Shown: positions 1-8,557, numbered from the stretch's first letter. The stretch is DNA of 52,942 nucleotides from Cellulomonas rhizosphaerae (GCF_003470205.1 NZ_QWKP01000213.1:1-52942); one strand, 5' to 3'. Notes: generated by a model not told the origin, from the sequence alone. Made by a program: numbers and translations.

Positions 1-155
1 CGTCGTTCGTCAACGCTCCCGACGTCGCCGACCCGTCCCTCGCCTACGTCCCCGAGCGCGGCCAGGCCCGGCCCGCGACGGCCGACGAGCGCGACGCAGC
101 CCTGCGCGGCGAGCCCGTGCTCGTCGCCGGAACCACCTTGGAGGTGCGGTCATGA
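1..155 (+). CDS. nirB: Nitrite reductase (NADH) large subunit, C-terminal end (partial)
   Basis: Only the last 50 codons lie in the window, read in the frame starting at base 3 and ending at the TGA at 153-155. The visible tail begins SFVNAPDVADPSLAYVPERG, a pattern typical of the extreme C-terminus of assimilatory NirB, the sirohaem and [4Fe-4S] flavoprotein that reduces nitrite to ammonium in the cytoplasm. The TGA overlaps the nirD start as ATGA, so the two are translationally coupled. The identity also rests on nirD and the siroheme genes that follow. The catalytic region is outside the window. Confidence 0.85.
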   Translation, partial: SFVNAPDVADPSLAYVPERGQARPATADERDAALRGEPVLVAGTTLEVRS

Positions 156-541
156 CGATCCTCGACGACACGACGACTGCCGTGTGGACGGCCGTGTGCC
201 GCCTCGAGGACCTCGCGCGCGAGCGCGGCGCCGCGGCGCTGCTGGACGGCGAGCAGGTCGCGGTGTTCCGGCTGGCCGACGACACCGTGCTGGCGATCCA
301 GCAGCACGACCCGTTCAGCGACGCGTACGTGCTGGCCCGGGGCATCGTCGGTTCCCGCTCGGTGGACGGCGAGGAGGTGCCGACGGTCGCCTCGCCCATG
401 CACAAGCAGGTGTTCGACCTGCGCACGGGCCGCTGCCTCGAGCAGGTCGGCAAGACTCCCGCCCGCGGGCTGCCCGCCGACCTGCGCACCTGGCCCGTCC
501 GGGTCGTCGACGGGGTCGTGGAGATCGGGGTGCCGGCATGA
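152..541 (+). CDS. nirD: Nitrite reductase (NADH) small subunit NirD
   Basis: This 129-residue protein has the Rieske-like fold of NirD. The family pattern is visible as DPFSDAYVLARGIVG near residues 50-64 and SPMHKQVFDLRTGRC near 84-98. The cysteine and histidine cluster ligands of true Rieske proteins are absent (SPMHK in place of CPxH), as is normal for NirD, so it should not carry a [2Fe-2S] cluster. It is the small partner of NirB in cytoplasmic nitrite reduction. The ATG overlaps the nirB stop by 4 bp, and its own TGA overlaps the next ATG by 4 bp. Confidence 0.93.
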   Translation: MTILDDTTTAVWTAVCRLEDLARERGAAALLDGEQVAVFRLADDTVLAIQQHDPFSDAYVLARGIVGSRSVDGEEVPTVASPMHKQVFDLRTGRCLEQVGKTPARGLPADLRTWPVRVVDGVVEIGVPA

Positions 542-1803
542 CGACGATGCTCGGGGTGGACCTGGCGGGGCGACGCGTGGTCGTCGTCGGCGGGGGACCG
601 GTCGCCGCGCGACGCGTGCAGGGCCTGCTGGCCGACGCGGCCGCGGTCGTCGTCGTCGCGCCCGCGGTGTGCGAGCCCCTGCGTGACCTGCACCGCTGGG
701 GCGCGGTGGAGTGGCTGGCCCACGAGGTCACGGACGCCGACCTCGAGGGCGCCTGGCTCGTGCAGACCGCCACGGGGGACCGCGCGACCGATGCAGCGGT
801 GGTGGGCTGGGCGCACGAGCGCCGGATCTTCTGCGTCGACGCCGGTTACGCGGCCGCCGGGTCGGCCCGCACGCCCGCGACGACGCGCAGCGGCGACGTG
901 CTCGTCGGCGTCGTGTCCGCCGGCGCGCCCGACCCGCGCCGCACCACCGTAGTGCGCGACGCCATCGCCGCGCACCTGCGCGAGGGCCACGTCGACCTGC
1001 GCTCGCACCGGCCGCGCAGCGCGGCCGACGGCCACGTCGTGCTCGTCGGCGGCGGCCCCGGCGACCTCGGCCTGCTCACGCTCGCGGGACGCCGCGCGCT
1101 CGCCTCGGCCGACGTGGTGGTCGTCGACCGCCTCGGACCGGTCGATGTGCTCGACGAGCTCGCCCCGGACGTGGAGATCATCGACGTGGGCAAGACCCCC
1201 GGCAACCACCCGGTCCCGCAGCACGAGATCGGCCGCATCCTGGTCGAGCAGGCACAGCGCGGGCGTGCCGTGGTGCGGCTCAAGGGCGGCGACCCGTTCG
1301 TCTACGGCCGCGGCGGCGAGGAGGTGCTCGCGTGTCGCGAGGCCGGTGTGCGCGTCGAGGTCATCCCGGGCGTGAGCAGCGCGTTCGCCGCGCCCGCCGC
1401 CGCGGGGATCCCGCTCACGCACCGCGGGGTGGTCGGGGCCGTGCACGTGATGAACGGGCACGACGGCTGGTCGTCGGCGGGGCTTGTCGGGCTGCGGGAC
1501 GCGAGCTGCACGGTCGTGGTGCTCATGGGCGTCGCCGTGCTCGGCGCGCTGGCCGAGGGTGCGCTCGCGTTCGGGGCGGACCCCGCGACGCCCGTCGCGA
1601 TCGTCGAGAGCGGCACGTTGGAGACGCAGCGGGTGACGCGTGCGACGCTCGCGTCGGTCGTCGGGGTGGCCGCCGCCGCGGGCGTGCGTGCGCCGGCGGT
1701 CATCGTCTTGGGAGCGGTCGCCGCGCCCGGGCTGTTGGGGGACGAGGCCGTGATCGCCCAGGTCGCCCCGGGTGCTCACAAGCACGACACAATGACCACG
1801 TGA
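538..1803 (+). CDS. cobA: Siroheme synthase: precorrin-2 dehydrogenase / uroporphyrinogen-III C-methyltransferase fusion
   Basis: The 421-residue product has two domains. The N-terminal part (about 1-150) carries the NAD-binding GGGPVAARR motif of precorrin-2 dehydrogenase (CysG N-terminus, Met8p-like). The C-terminal part (about 160-410) is a SAM-dependent tetrapyrrole methylase with VGGGPGDLGLLT and VRLKGGDPFVYGRGGEE. It would make precorrin-2 from uroporphyrinogen III and oxidise it to sirohydrochlorin. Iron insertion is probably done by the separate chelatase two genes on. The ATG lies in an ATGA overlap with nirD, which fixes the start. CysG-like naming is equally defensible. Confidence 0.9.
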   Translation: MTTMLGVDLAGRRVVVVGGGPVAARRVQGLLADAAAVVVVAPAVCEPLRDLHRWGAVEWLAHEVTDADLEGAWLVQTATGDRATDAAVVGWAHERRIFCVDAGYAAAGSARTPATTRSGDVLVGVVSAGAPDPRRTTVVRDAIAAHLREGHVDLRSHRPRSAADGHVVLVGGGPGDLGLLTLAGRRALASADVVVVDRLGPVDVLDELAPDVEIIDVGKTPGNHPVPQHEIGRILVEQAQRGRAVVRLKGGDPFVYGRGGEEVLACREAGVRVEVIPGVSSAFAAPAAAGIPLTHRGVVGAVHVMNGHDGWSSAGLVGLRDASCTVVVLMGVAVLGALAEGALAFGADPATPVAIVESGTLETQRVTRATLASVVGVAAAAGVRAPAVIVLGAVAAPGLLGDEAVIAQVAPGAHKHDTMTT

Positions 1804-2918
1804 ACGAGCCCATCGACCAGACCCTCGCCGGGTGCGTCGTGCTCGTGACCGCCGACAGGCGATCCGCGGAGCTGTCCGCCGCGCTCACCCGTCGCGGCGC
1901 GACCGTCCGGCACGCCCCCGCGCTCGGCATGGTCCCGCACATCGACGACGCGACCCTGCTCGCCGGCACGCGCTCGCTGCTCGCCGACCCGCCGGACACG
2001 GTCGTGGTCACCACCGGGATCGGCTTCCGCGGCTGGATCGAGGCCGCCGACGCCGCGGGCCTCGCCGAGCCGCTCATCGACATGCTGCGCGGCACCCGCA
2101 TCGTCGCGCGCGGGCCAAAGGCGCGTGGCGCGATCCAGGCGGCGGGCCTGACGGCCGACTGGGTCGCCGAGTCCGAGACGAGCGCCGAGATCGCGGAGGT
2201 GCTGCTCGACGAGGGCGTCGCCGGGGTCGACATCGCCGTGCAGCACCACGGCGCGGGGGCCGACGGACTCGACGAGGCGTTCCATGCCGCCGGCGCGCGG
2301 GTGCGCAGCCTCGTCGTCTACCGCTGGGGCCCACCGCCGGACCCGGCCGTCGTCGCCGCCTCCGTGCGCGCTGTGGCCGCGGGCGAGGTCGACGCGGTCG
2401 CCTTCACGTCCGCGCCCGGAGCGGCGGCGTGGCTCGCTGCGGCCGACGACGAGGGCGTGACCGAGGCGATCGTGCGCCGGTGCTCGGCCGGCGGCGTGAT
2501 CATGGCCGCGGTCGGCCCGGTTACGGCCAAGCCGCTCGTCGAGCGCGGGATCGAGCCCCTCGTGCCGGACCGCGGCCGCCTCGGCGCGCTCGTGCGGCTG
2601 ATCATCGGCCACTACGGCGAGCTGCAGGCGCTCGACACGATCGCCGGCCCGCTGCAGGTCCACCGCGGTGCCGCGGTCCTCGACGGTCACGTGCTCGCGC
2701 TGAGCCCGAGCGGTCTCGAGGTGCTGCGCGTCCTCGCGGCCGCGCGCGGCTCGGTCGTCCTGCGCGACCGTGTGCTCGACGTCCTGCCGGGCGACTCGCG
2801 CGACCCGCACGCGGCCGAGGTGGCGATCGCGCGGCTGCGCGAGGCGACCGGCAGCCGAGCGCTGATCCGCACCGTGGTCAAGCGCGGGTACCGGCTCGAG
2901 CTGGCGGCGCAGTCGTGA
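1800..2918 (+). CDS. hemD: Uroporphyrinogen-III synthase with C-terminal winged-helix domain
   Basis: The protein has 372 residues. Residues about 1-265 are HemD-like, with VLVTADRRSAELSAAL at the N-terminus and the TSAPGAAAWL and AVGPVTAKPLVERGIEP segments of uroporphyrinogen-III synthases. Residues about 280-370 form an OmpR/PhoB-type winged helix ending RTVVKRGYRLEL. The same fusion is known in other actinobacteria (for example Rv0260c), where a regulatory role is suspected. The GTG start overlaps the upstream stop (GTGA). A plain HemD would be about 250 residues, so the DNA-binding tail is a real extension. It could supply uroporphyrinogen III and also regulate the nir operon; the second role is inference. 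Confidence 0.88.
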   Translation: MNEPIDQTLAGCVVLVTADRRSAELSAALTRRGATVRHAPALGMVPHIDDATLLAGTRSLLADPPDTVVVTTGIGFRGWIEAADAAGLAEPLIDMLRGTRIVARGPKARGAIQAAGLTADWVAESETSAEIAEVLLDEGVAGVDIAVQHHGAGADGLDEAFHAAGARVRSLVVYRWGPPPDPAVVAASVRAVAAGEVDAVAFTSAPGAAAWLAAADDEGVTEAIVRRCSAGGVIMAAVGPVTAKPLVERGIEPLVPDRGRLGALVRLIIGHYGELQALDTIAGPLQVHRGAAVLDGHVLALSPSGLEVLRVLAAARGSVVLRDRVLDVLPGDSRDPHAAEVAIARLREATGSRALIRTVVKRGYRLELAAQS

Positions 2919-3592
2919 CCGTCCTCGTCGGCTGCTCGCACGGCACCGACAACACGGACGGCCGCGCGGCGATCCGCACGATCCTGGCCGACGTGCGCCG
3001 GCTGCGCCCCGAGCTCGACGTGCGCGAGGCGTTCGTCGACGTGCAGATCCCGGAGGTCGCTGCGGTCGTCGCGGACGCCGTCGCGGGCGGCGGGACCGCC
3101 GTCGTCGTGCCGCTCCTGCTGTCCGTGGGCTTCCACGTGCGGGTCGACATCGCCGAGGCCGTCGACCGCGAGGGCGCGTCCGCCGCGCCCCCGCTCGGTC
3201 CCGACCCGCGGCTCGTCGCGATGCTCGTCGACCGTCTCGAGGCCGTCGGGCTCCAGCCCGACGACGCCGTCGTGCTCGCCGCCGCCGGGTCCACCGACCC
3301 CGCCGCGGCGATCGCGGTCGAGGCGGTCGCCGCAGGCCTGGCCGACGCGATCGAGAACCCGGTGACGATCGGCTACGGAGCGGGCGCCTCGCCCACCGTG
3401 CCCGCCGCGGTGACCGATGCCCGTGCTGCGCTCAGCCCGGGCGGCCGGGTCGTCGTCGCCGCCTACCTCCTGGCGCCCGGCTACTTCCACGACCGCGTGC
3501 TCGAGGCGGGCGCGGACGTGGTCACCGACGCGCTCGCGCCGGACCTGCGCCTCGCCGCGATCGTGCTCGACCGGTTCGACGACGCCCGTTAG
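2915..3592 (+). CDS. Sirohydrochlorin chelatase (CbiX/SirB family)
   Basis: The 225-residue product opens with MTVLVGCSHGTDN, in which the HGT histidine is the family's metal-binding residue. A second half-domain carries AAAGSTDP and AAYLLAPGYFHDRV. This is the two-lobed CbiX/SirB fold that inserts Fe2+ (or Co2+) into sirohydrochlorin. Directly behind the dehydrogenase/methyltransferase and HemD, its likely job is to make sirohaem for NirB. The GTG start overlaps the hemD stop (GTGA). It is the last gene of the operon. Confidence 0.88.
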   Translation: MTVLVGCSHGTDNTDGRAAIRTILADVRRLRPELDVREAFVDVQIPEVAAVVADAVAGGGTAVVVPLLLSVGFHVRVDIAEAVDREGASAAPPLGPDPRLVAMLVDRLEAVGLQPDDAVVLAAAGSTDPAAAIAVEAVAAGLADAIENPVTIGYGAGASPTVPAAVTDARAALSPGGRVVVAAYLLAPGYFHDRVLEAGADVVTDALAPDLRLAAIVLDRFDDAR

Positions 3593-3618
3593 CGGCCAGA
3601 TGCCGGACACGATCTGGC

Positions 3619-3632
3619 GGAAAGCGCTTTCC
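3619..3632 (+). promoter_or_regulatory. Perfect LacI-type palindrome GGAAAGCGCTTTCC
   Basis: A perfect 14-bp palindrome sits 18 bp upstream of the lipoprotein ATG, before the GGAAG ribosome site. The central AGCGCT is typical of LacI-family operators. The arms differ from the TGGGAGCGCTCCCA boxes elsewhere in the window, so a different regulator may bind it. Confidence 0.6.
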
Positions 3633-3650
3633 CGCGGGTAGGAAGTCCGG

Positions 3651-4424
3651 ATGCACACCGCCACGATTCGTCTCCCGCTCCTCGCCCTCGCTCTCGTCGG
3701 GGCACTCGCGGGCTGCACGTCTTCGCCGGATGTCGACGCGTCGGCCGCCTCGCCGTCCGCGAGCTCGTCGACGACCGCGTCCGAGGCCGCGATGCGCAGC
3801 GTGAAGGCGCCGGCCTGCCTCCCCTCGGGGACGCAGGCCGTGGCGGTGGCGTCGGGTGAGGTCACGACCGCCGTCGCCGTATCGGGAGGGGGCGAGCACG
3901 GGGTCGTCCTCGCGCCTCAGAACGGCGGGGACTGGTGTCAGTGGGCGCGCGAGGCCGAGCACCTGGTCGACGAGGGCTACCGCGTGGCGACCTTCTCCTG
4001 GCCCGACACCGGCCGAGAGGCCGGAGAGGCCGCGATGCGGTCCGCGGTCGATGCGCTGCACCAGGCGGGCGCGCCCACGGTCGCGCTCGTCGGTGCCTCC
4101 AAGGGCGGGACGTACGTCGCCGCGATGGCCGAGGAGCTCGGCGCCGTCGGCGTCGTCGCCCTGAGCCCGCCGTCGCTGTTCGAGGGCGTCGACGCGCGCT
4201 CGGTCAACTCGACGTACACCGGGCCGCTCCTGGTGATCGCAGCCCGCGACGACCGCGGCGTGGCGAGCGCCGACTCCCGGCGGGTCTCGCGCCCGGAGGA
4301 GGGGCCCTCGTTCCTGGAGATCCCCCTCGCGGCGCACGGCGTGGCGATGCTCGCCGACACCGACCACGCGGAGCACGTGACCTTCGCGATCGACGACGAG
4401 CTCACCCGCGCCTTCGCGGGCTGA
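3651..4424 (+). CDS. Secreted lipoprotein with alpha/beta-hydrolase fold
   Basis: The 257-residue product starts with a lipoprotein signal ending LAGC (lipidated Cys22), followed by a Ser/Ala/Thr-rich linker to about residue 50. The rest resembles a compact alpha/beta hydrolase: GEHGVVLAPQNGG near 81-93, the nucleophile elbow GASKGG (Ser150), a late Asp in IAARDDRG and a His in LAAHGVAML. The substrate is unknown. The ATG has a GGAAG ribosome site 6 bp upstream. It stands alone between the siroheme operon and a strong shared terminator, behind a perfect LacI-type palindrome, which suggests control by carbon source. Serine esterase is the broad call. Confidence 0.72.
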   Translation: MHTATIRLPLLALALVGALAGCTSSPDVDASAASPSASSSTTASEAAMRSVKAPACLPSGTQAVAVASGEVTTAVAVSGGGEHGVVLAPQNGGDWCQWAREAEHLVDEGYRVATFSWPDTGREAGEAAMRSAVDALHQAGAPTVALVGASKGGTYVAAMAEELGAVGVVALSPPSLFEGVDARSVNSTYTGPLLVIAARDDRGVASADSRRVSRPEEGPSFLEIPLAAHGVAMLADTDHAEHVTFAIDDELTRAFAG

Positions 4425-4501
4425 CGCGCGCTGGTCGCTGCTGTTCAGCGTTGCTCGCGCAGAGCGGCACCAACGTTGAACTTAAGCGATCGGACGACGA
4501 A

Positions 4502-4529
4502 GGGGGCGCGACCCGTAGGTCGCGCCCCC
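4502..4529 (+). terminator. Bidirectional hairpin terminator between convergent genes
   Basis: GGGGGCGCGACC (4502-4513) and GGTCGCGCCCCC (4518-4529) form a perfect 12-bp stem with a CGTA loop. The hairpin lies between the 3' ends of the lipoprotein gene and the leftward repeat-protein gene. Confidence 0.8.
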
Positions 4530-4543
4530 CTCGTCCAGACCGG

Positions 4544-7500
4544 TCAGACCCAGCGGCGCCGGACGACCGTCGCGATGCCCGCGCCGCCCACGAACAGGAC
4601 GATCGCGAGGATCAGGCGGCCGAGCGAGCTGGCCCCCTCGCCGTCCGCGCCGGCGATCTCGATCGAGTACGCCGTGGCGCCGACCGCGCCCTCAGGAGCG
4701 CCCTCGGCCATGCCCTCGGTCGCGGCGCGCTCGGCGCCGGCCGTCAGCACGGCGTACTGCGCGCCGTAGGACTGCGCCGTCTTCTCGCCCGAGGCGACCA
4801 CCTGGCTGGTGCCCTCGTCGGACAGCTGCTGCGAGCCGTCGACAAGCTGCGGTGCGCCGTCCGCGGCCTTGGCCGCGCCGTCGGAGAGCTTCGACGAGCC
4901 GTCCGCCGCCTTGGCGATGCCGTCGGCCAGCTGGGAGGAGCCGGACGCGGCGGTGTCGAGTCCGTCGGAGAGCTGGGTCGCTCCGGTCGACAACTTCTCG
5001 ACGCCCACGGCGACCTTGCGGGAACCGGTCGTGGCCTGGAGCATCCCGTCGTACAGGCGACCTGAGCCCTCGGCGGCACCGATCGCGCCGTCGGCCAGCA
5101 GACCCGCTCCGTCAGCAGCGTCAGCGGCGCCGTCGGCGAGGTCCGCCGAGCCGTCCGCCGCGTCGTTGATGCCGGAAGACAACGTGGTCGACCCCGCGGC
5201 GGCGGTGATCAGGCCGTCCTTGAGGTCGTTGGACCCCTTGGCTGCATCCGAGATGCCGGTCGACAGCGTCGTCGACCCGACAGCTGCGGCGTCGATGCCG
5301 CCCTTGAGGTCAGACGAACCCGCGGCGAGCTTCTTCGCACCGTCGGAGAGGGCAGTCGCGCCAGTGGCGGCGGTCGCCAGCCCCCCGGACAGCGTGGCCG
5401 ACCCCGTTGCGGCGTCGGACACACCGCTCGAGAGCGCGTCGGCGCCGGTGTGGAGGGACTTGGCCCCCGTCGCGAGGGCCGAGAGCCCGGCGGCGAGCGA
5501 GTTGCCGCCGGTCGTCAGCTGACCCGACCCCGCCTGCAGGCCGTGGACGCCGCCGCGCAGCGTCTTGTCGGTGGGCGTGTCGCTGGCGCCACCGACCGCG
5601 CCCTGGACGCTGGTGACGACGGTGGTCAGGAGCGTCGCGAGACCTTCGTCGGCGCTCTTCAGGCCGCCGGCGACGGACGTGAGCCCAGCCGCGAGAGATC
5701 CGAAGCTGCCGTCCGCGTCGGTGAGCCCCATGGCGACGCTGGACACACCGGCGCCGTAGGTGGCCAGCGAGTCGGCGTCCTTCTGGAGGTCGGCGATCGA
5801 GGCGCGCAGGGTGGCTGCGTCGTCGGTGTCCAGCGTCTTCGCGAGCGCCTCGAGCGACGCCAGCTCGGCCGAGATGCTGGCGGCCTTGGCGCTCGTGCCC
5901 TGTCCCAGGCCCGTCGAGCTCGTCGCCGCACCCGCCACGCCTGCCCGGAGCTTGGCGAGGCCATCGCGCAGCGTGCCCGTCTGGCCCTCCGCGCCGAGCG
6001 CCGTCCGGAGCGAGCCGAGGCCGTCGGTCAGCGACTTCGCGCTGGCCGGCACGCCGCCGATCGTCGAGCTGAGCTTGGCGAGCCCGGCGTCGAGCTGGTC
6101 GAGCCCGTCGGACACCTGCTCGAGCCCGGCCAGCAGCGCCGGGGCGCCTGCGGTCGCGGAGTTGAGCCCGTCGTCGAGCGACTTGGCACCGGCCGCCAGT
6201 GCAGCGGCGCCCGGCTTGACCTTGGTGGTCAGCGCGTCGCTCAGCTGGGCGGCACCGGGAGCGAGCTGAGTGTTGAGGCCGCCGGCCAAGTTCGCAGCGC
6301 CCGGCGCGAGCTGGGCGTTGAGGCCGTCGCTCAGCTGGGCCGCACCGGGAGCGAGCTTCTCGTTCAGGCCGGCCGCGAGGGCGGCCGCACCTGGCTTGGC
6401 CTTGGCGTTGAGCCCGGCCGCGAGCAGCGCAGCTCCGGGGGACAGCTTGTCGTTGAGGCCGTCGGCGAGGGCGGCCGCGCCGGGCTTGGCCTTGGCGTTG
6501 AGACCGGCCGCGAGCAGCGCCGCTCCGGGCGAGAGCTTGTCGTTGAGGCCATCGGCGAGGGTAGCGAGCCCGGGGGCGAGCTTCTCGTTCAGACCCGAGG
6601 CGAGGCTGCCGACGCCGGGGGTCAGCTTGTCGTCGAGCGCGTCGGCGAGGGCACCGGCGCCCGGAGCCGCCTGGGCCAGGCCGTCGGCGATCTTGTCCGC
6701 TCCGGGCGCGAGCTTGTCGTTGAGACCCGCGGCGAGCTGGGCGGAGCCCGGCTTGGCGTCGTCGTTGAGCCCGTCGGACAGCTGGTCGGCGCCGTCGCTG
6801 AGCTGCAGGAGGCCGCCGAGGAGCTGCGCGGCGCCGTCGTGCAGCTTGAGCAGGTTCTCGTCGATCGTGCCGGCGCCCGAGGTGAGCGTGATGCCGCTGT
6901 CGGCGCCGGCCTTGTAGGCGGCTGAGCCCTTCTTGAACGACGGGTAGTCGAGCGGCGAGACCGGCATCGACGTGAGCGAGGCCGACGGCACGACGCCGTG
7001 GCTGATCTGCGCCGAGTAGCCGAACTCGGCCGTCGCGGTGCCGATCGGCGGGAACAGGGTCATCTGGAACGTCATGCGCGTGCCGCCGCGGCCGTCGCCC
7101 GCCATGCCGGCCTCGTCGGAGTGCACGGCGGTGAACGACGAGGGCAGCACGGTGACGAGCTGGCCGATCATCGGGATGACGGTGGTCTCCGTCGAGGTCT
7201 TCATGACGCCGTGGCCGTCGTCGTACGTGACCGACTGCTGCTTGGCCGTCTCGTTGGTGACCGTGAAGTGGACCTCGAGCAGGCCGGACTCGCCGACGAC
7301 CGCGCCCGGCTTCACGGGCTTGCCGTCCAGCGTGTAGGTGATCTTCACCGACAGCGGCAGGGCCTTGCCGTAGTCGCTGACCGAGCGCAGGCGTCGCTCG
7401 CCGTCGACGCTGACCTGCGCGACGACGTTGCCGTCGACGACGCGGTAGCCGCCGAAGCCGTCGAGGTTGCGCAGGCCGCTCGTCGAGACGGGGTTGTTGA

Positions 7501-7711
7501 TCGTCGTCGTGCCGTGCCCGCTGAGCGCGAGCTGCTCGTAGATGCGGGCGTCCTTGAGGGAGCCGGTCGCGTCGAGGTGGGCCTGGACGGTCTCGGTGTT
7601 GGTCACCGAGACGTCGCCGCTGTCCGCCGCGAGGGCGGGCGCGGCGGAGGTCCCGACGAGCAGGGGGACCGCGGCGAGGGCGGCGGCGGTGGTGAGAGTG
7701 GTGCGGCGCAC
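4544..7711 (-). CDS. Large repeat-rich envelope protein (YhgE/Pip-like, xxxLxxG heptad repeats)
   Basis: The 1055-residue product starts at a GTG with a GGAGG site 6 bp upstream. A Sec signal peptide (about 1-29, ending APALAADS) is followed by a domain of about 290 residues without repeats. Then come 12 copies of a 15-residue repeat (ADGLNDKLSPGAALL type), a mixed region, and 14 copies of a 14-residue double heptad (GSSQLADGIAKAAD type). One C-terminal helix (LGRLILAIVLFVGG) and an RRRWV tail would anchor it in the membrane with the repeats outside. Similar repeats occur in YhgE/Pip-type phage-receptor and export proteins. It lies 1 bp after an upstream membrane-protein gene and is probably cotranscribed. 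Function is unknown; stalk or scaffold is inference. Confidence 0.8.
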   Translation of the reverse strand: MRRTTLTTAAALAAVPLLVGTSAAPALAADSGDVSVTNTETVQAHLDATGSLKDARIYEQLALSGHGTTTINNPVSTSGLRNLDGFGGYRVVDGNVVAQVSVDGERRLRSVSDYGKALPLSVKITYTLDGKPVKPGAVVGESGLLEVHFTVTNETAKQQSVTYDDGHGVMKTSTETTVIPMIGQLVTVLPSSFTAVHSDEAGMAGDGRGGTRMTFQMTLFPPIGTATAEFGYSAQISHGVVPSASLTSMPVSPLDYPSFKKGSAAYKAGADSGITLTSGAGTIDENLLKLHDGAAQLLGGLLQLSDGADQLSDGLNDDAKPGSAQLAAGLNDKLAPGADKIADGLAQAAPGAGALADALDDKLTPGVGSLASGLNEKLAPGLATLADGLNDKLSPGAALLAAGLNAKAKPGAAALADGLNDKLSPGAALLAAGLNAKAKPGAAALAAGLNEKLAPGAAQLSDGLNAQLAPGAANLAGGLNTQLAPGAAQLSDALTTKVKPGAAALAAGAKSLDDGLNSATAGAPALLAGLEQVSDGLDQLDAGLAKLSSTIGGVPASAKSLTDGLGSLRTALGAEGQTGTLRDGLAKLRAGVAGAATSSTGLGQGTSAKAASISAELASLEALAKTLDTDDAATLRASIADLQKDADSLATYGAGVSSVAMGLTDADGSFGSLAAGLTSVAGGLKSADEGLATLLTTVVTSVQGAVGGASDTPTDKTLRGGVHGLQAGSGQLTTGGNSLAAGLSALATGAKSLHTGADALSSGVSDAATGSATLSGGLATAATGATALSDGAKKLAAGSSDLKGGIDAAAVGSTTLSTGISDAAKGSNDLKDGLITAAAGSTTLSSGINDAADGSADLADGAADAADGAGLLADGAIGAAEGSGRLYDGMLQATTGSRKVAVGVEKLSTGATQLSDGLDTAASGSSQLADGIAKAADGSSKLSDGAAKAADGAPQLVDGSQQLSDEGTSQVVASGEKTAQSYGAQYAVLTAGAERAATEGMAEGAPEGAVGATAYSIEIAGADGEGASSLGRLILAIVLFVGGAGIATVVRRRWV
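4817..5404 (-). repeat. 14 tandem 14-residue (double-heptad) repeats in the C-terminal half
   Basis: These bases encode 14 consecutive units of 14 residues on the pattern GSxxLxxGxxxAAx, in register without interruption and ending just before the segment that leads to the membrane helix. The seven-residue LxxG spacing fits the described xxxLxxG heptad class. Confidence 0.85.
6197..6733 (-). repeat. 12 tandem 15-residue repeats (LNxKxxPGAxxLAxG type)
   Basis: Twelve units, eleven of 15 residues and one of 14, follow the pattern AxGLNxKLxPGAxxL. Units 5-6 and 7-8 are identical as pairs, which gives a 90-bp direct DNA repeat and implies recent duplication. The Pro-Gly in every unit should break a continuous helix, unlike the C-terminal heptads. 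Confidence 0.85.
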
Positions 7712-7712
7712 G

Positions 7713-8399
7713 TCAGGCCTCCGGGCGGGGCTGCAGGGGAAGGTACGGGGCGATGCCGGGCCGACGAGACTCGGCGGGCCGCTCGACGCGCGGCGTCCCG
7801 GTCGCGGGCGTCTCGGCGGACATCGCGTTCGCGGTCTCGCGCTCGGCCTGCGGCTCGGCCGCGGGGGCCGTCTCGACGTGACGCGCCTGGGCGCGCTCGA
7901 GCTCACGCTCGCGCTCGACCTGCGGGCCGAGCAGCGACGTGGCGACGAAGCCCGCACCGGCGGCGACGAGGATCGAGGTGGCCGTGGCGGCCGACGAGGA
8001 GATGAAGGCGGTCGGGTCGGCGGCGTACGTGGTCTCGTACGCACCGGCCATCGCGGCGGCACCGAGCAGCGTCGCCCACAGCGGCAGCTTGCCGCGGGTC
8101 GCGGCGCCGACGGCGAGGCACACGAGCAGCACGATCAGGACCGCGATCGCGCGGCCAGCCGTCGCGTCGGGGAACACGGCGGCGCGCAGGGCGTAGCCCA
8201 GCCACGCGGCCAGGAAGCCGATGACGAACGCGCCGGCACGCTGCGCGGGGGAGCGGTCCGGCACGAGGCCGAGGGCCCCGCCGAGCGCGCCACCGAGCAG
8301 CGCGACGCCCTCGGTGTCGAGCCCGAGGGCGTCGGAGAGAACGACGAGCAACGTCGTCAGGACGGCAAGGACGAGCCCCGCCACGATGTAACGCCTCAT
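7713..8399 (-). CDS. Multi-pass membrane protein, unknown function
   Basis: I chose the ATG at 8399 because GAGGTGG lies just upstream and the product then begins MRRYIVAGLVLAVLTTLLVV, a clean first membrane helix. The 228-residue protein has about five hydrophobic segments in the first 155 residues, several rich in Gly/Ala. A charged cytoplasm-like tail follows (ERERELERAQAR, then an Ala/Glu/Pro-rich end). I recognise no family. Its TGA is one base from the GTG of the repeat protein, so the two are almost certainly one transcript and may act together at the envelope. The 233-bp leader upstream carries a phased direct repeat. Confidence 0.7.
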   Translation of the reverse strand: MRRYIVAGLVLAVLTTLLVVLSDALGLDTEGVALLGGALGGALGLVPDRSPAQRAGAFVIGFLAAWLGYALRAAVFPDATAGRAIAVLIVLLVCLAVGAATRGKLPLWATLLGAAAMAGAYETTYAADPTAFISSSAATATSILVAAGAGFVATSLLGPQVERERELERAQARHVETAPAAEPQAERETANAMSAETPATGTPRVERPAESRRPGIAPYLPLQPRPEA

Positions 8400-8557
8400 G
8401 ACCACCTCGATGTGGTGAACCTCTGGAACGACCGGTTGACAGGTCCGTCCAGGGCAGGGGTTCGCGCACGCTTCGTCGCCGTTGACGACCGCGCGCGGAC
8501 CCTGCCCGGGACGAGACCGCGGTCTGTCTACCAGGCGCCCAAACACCTGGGCCATGA

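Noticed and set aside
8436..8470. Plus-strand promoter (TTGACA at 8436-8441)
   Set aside because: No plus-strand gene follows within about 800 bp and there is no good -10.
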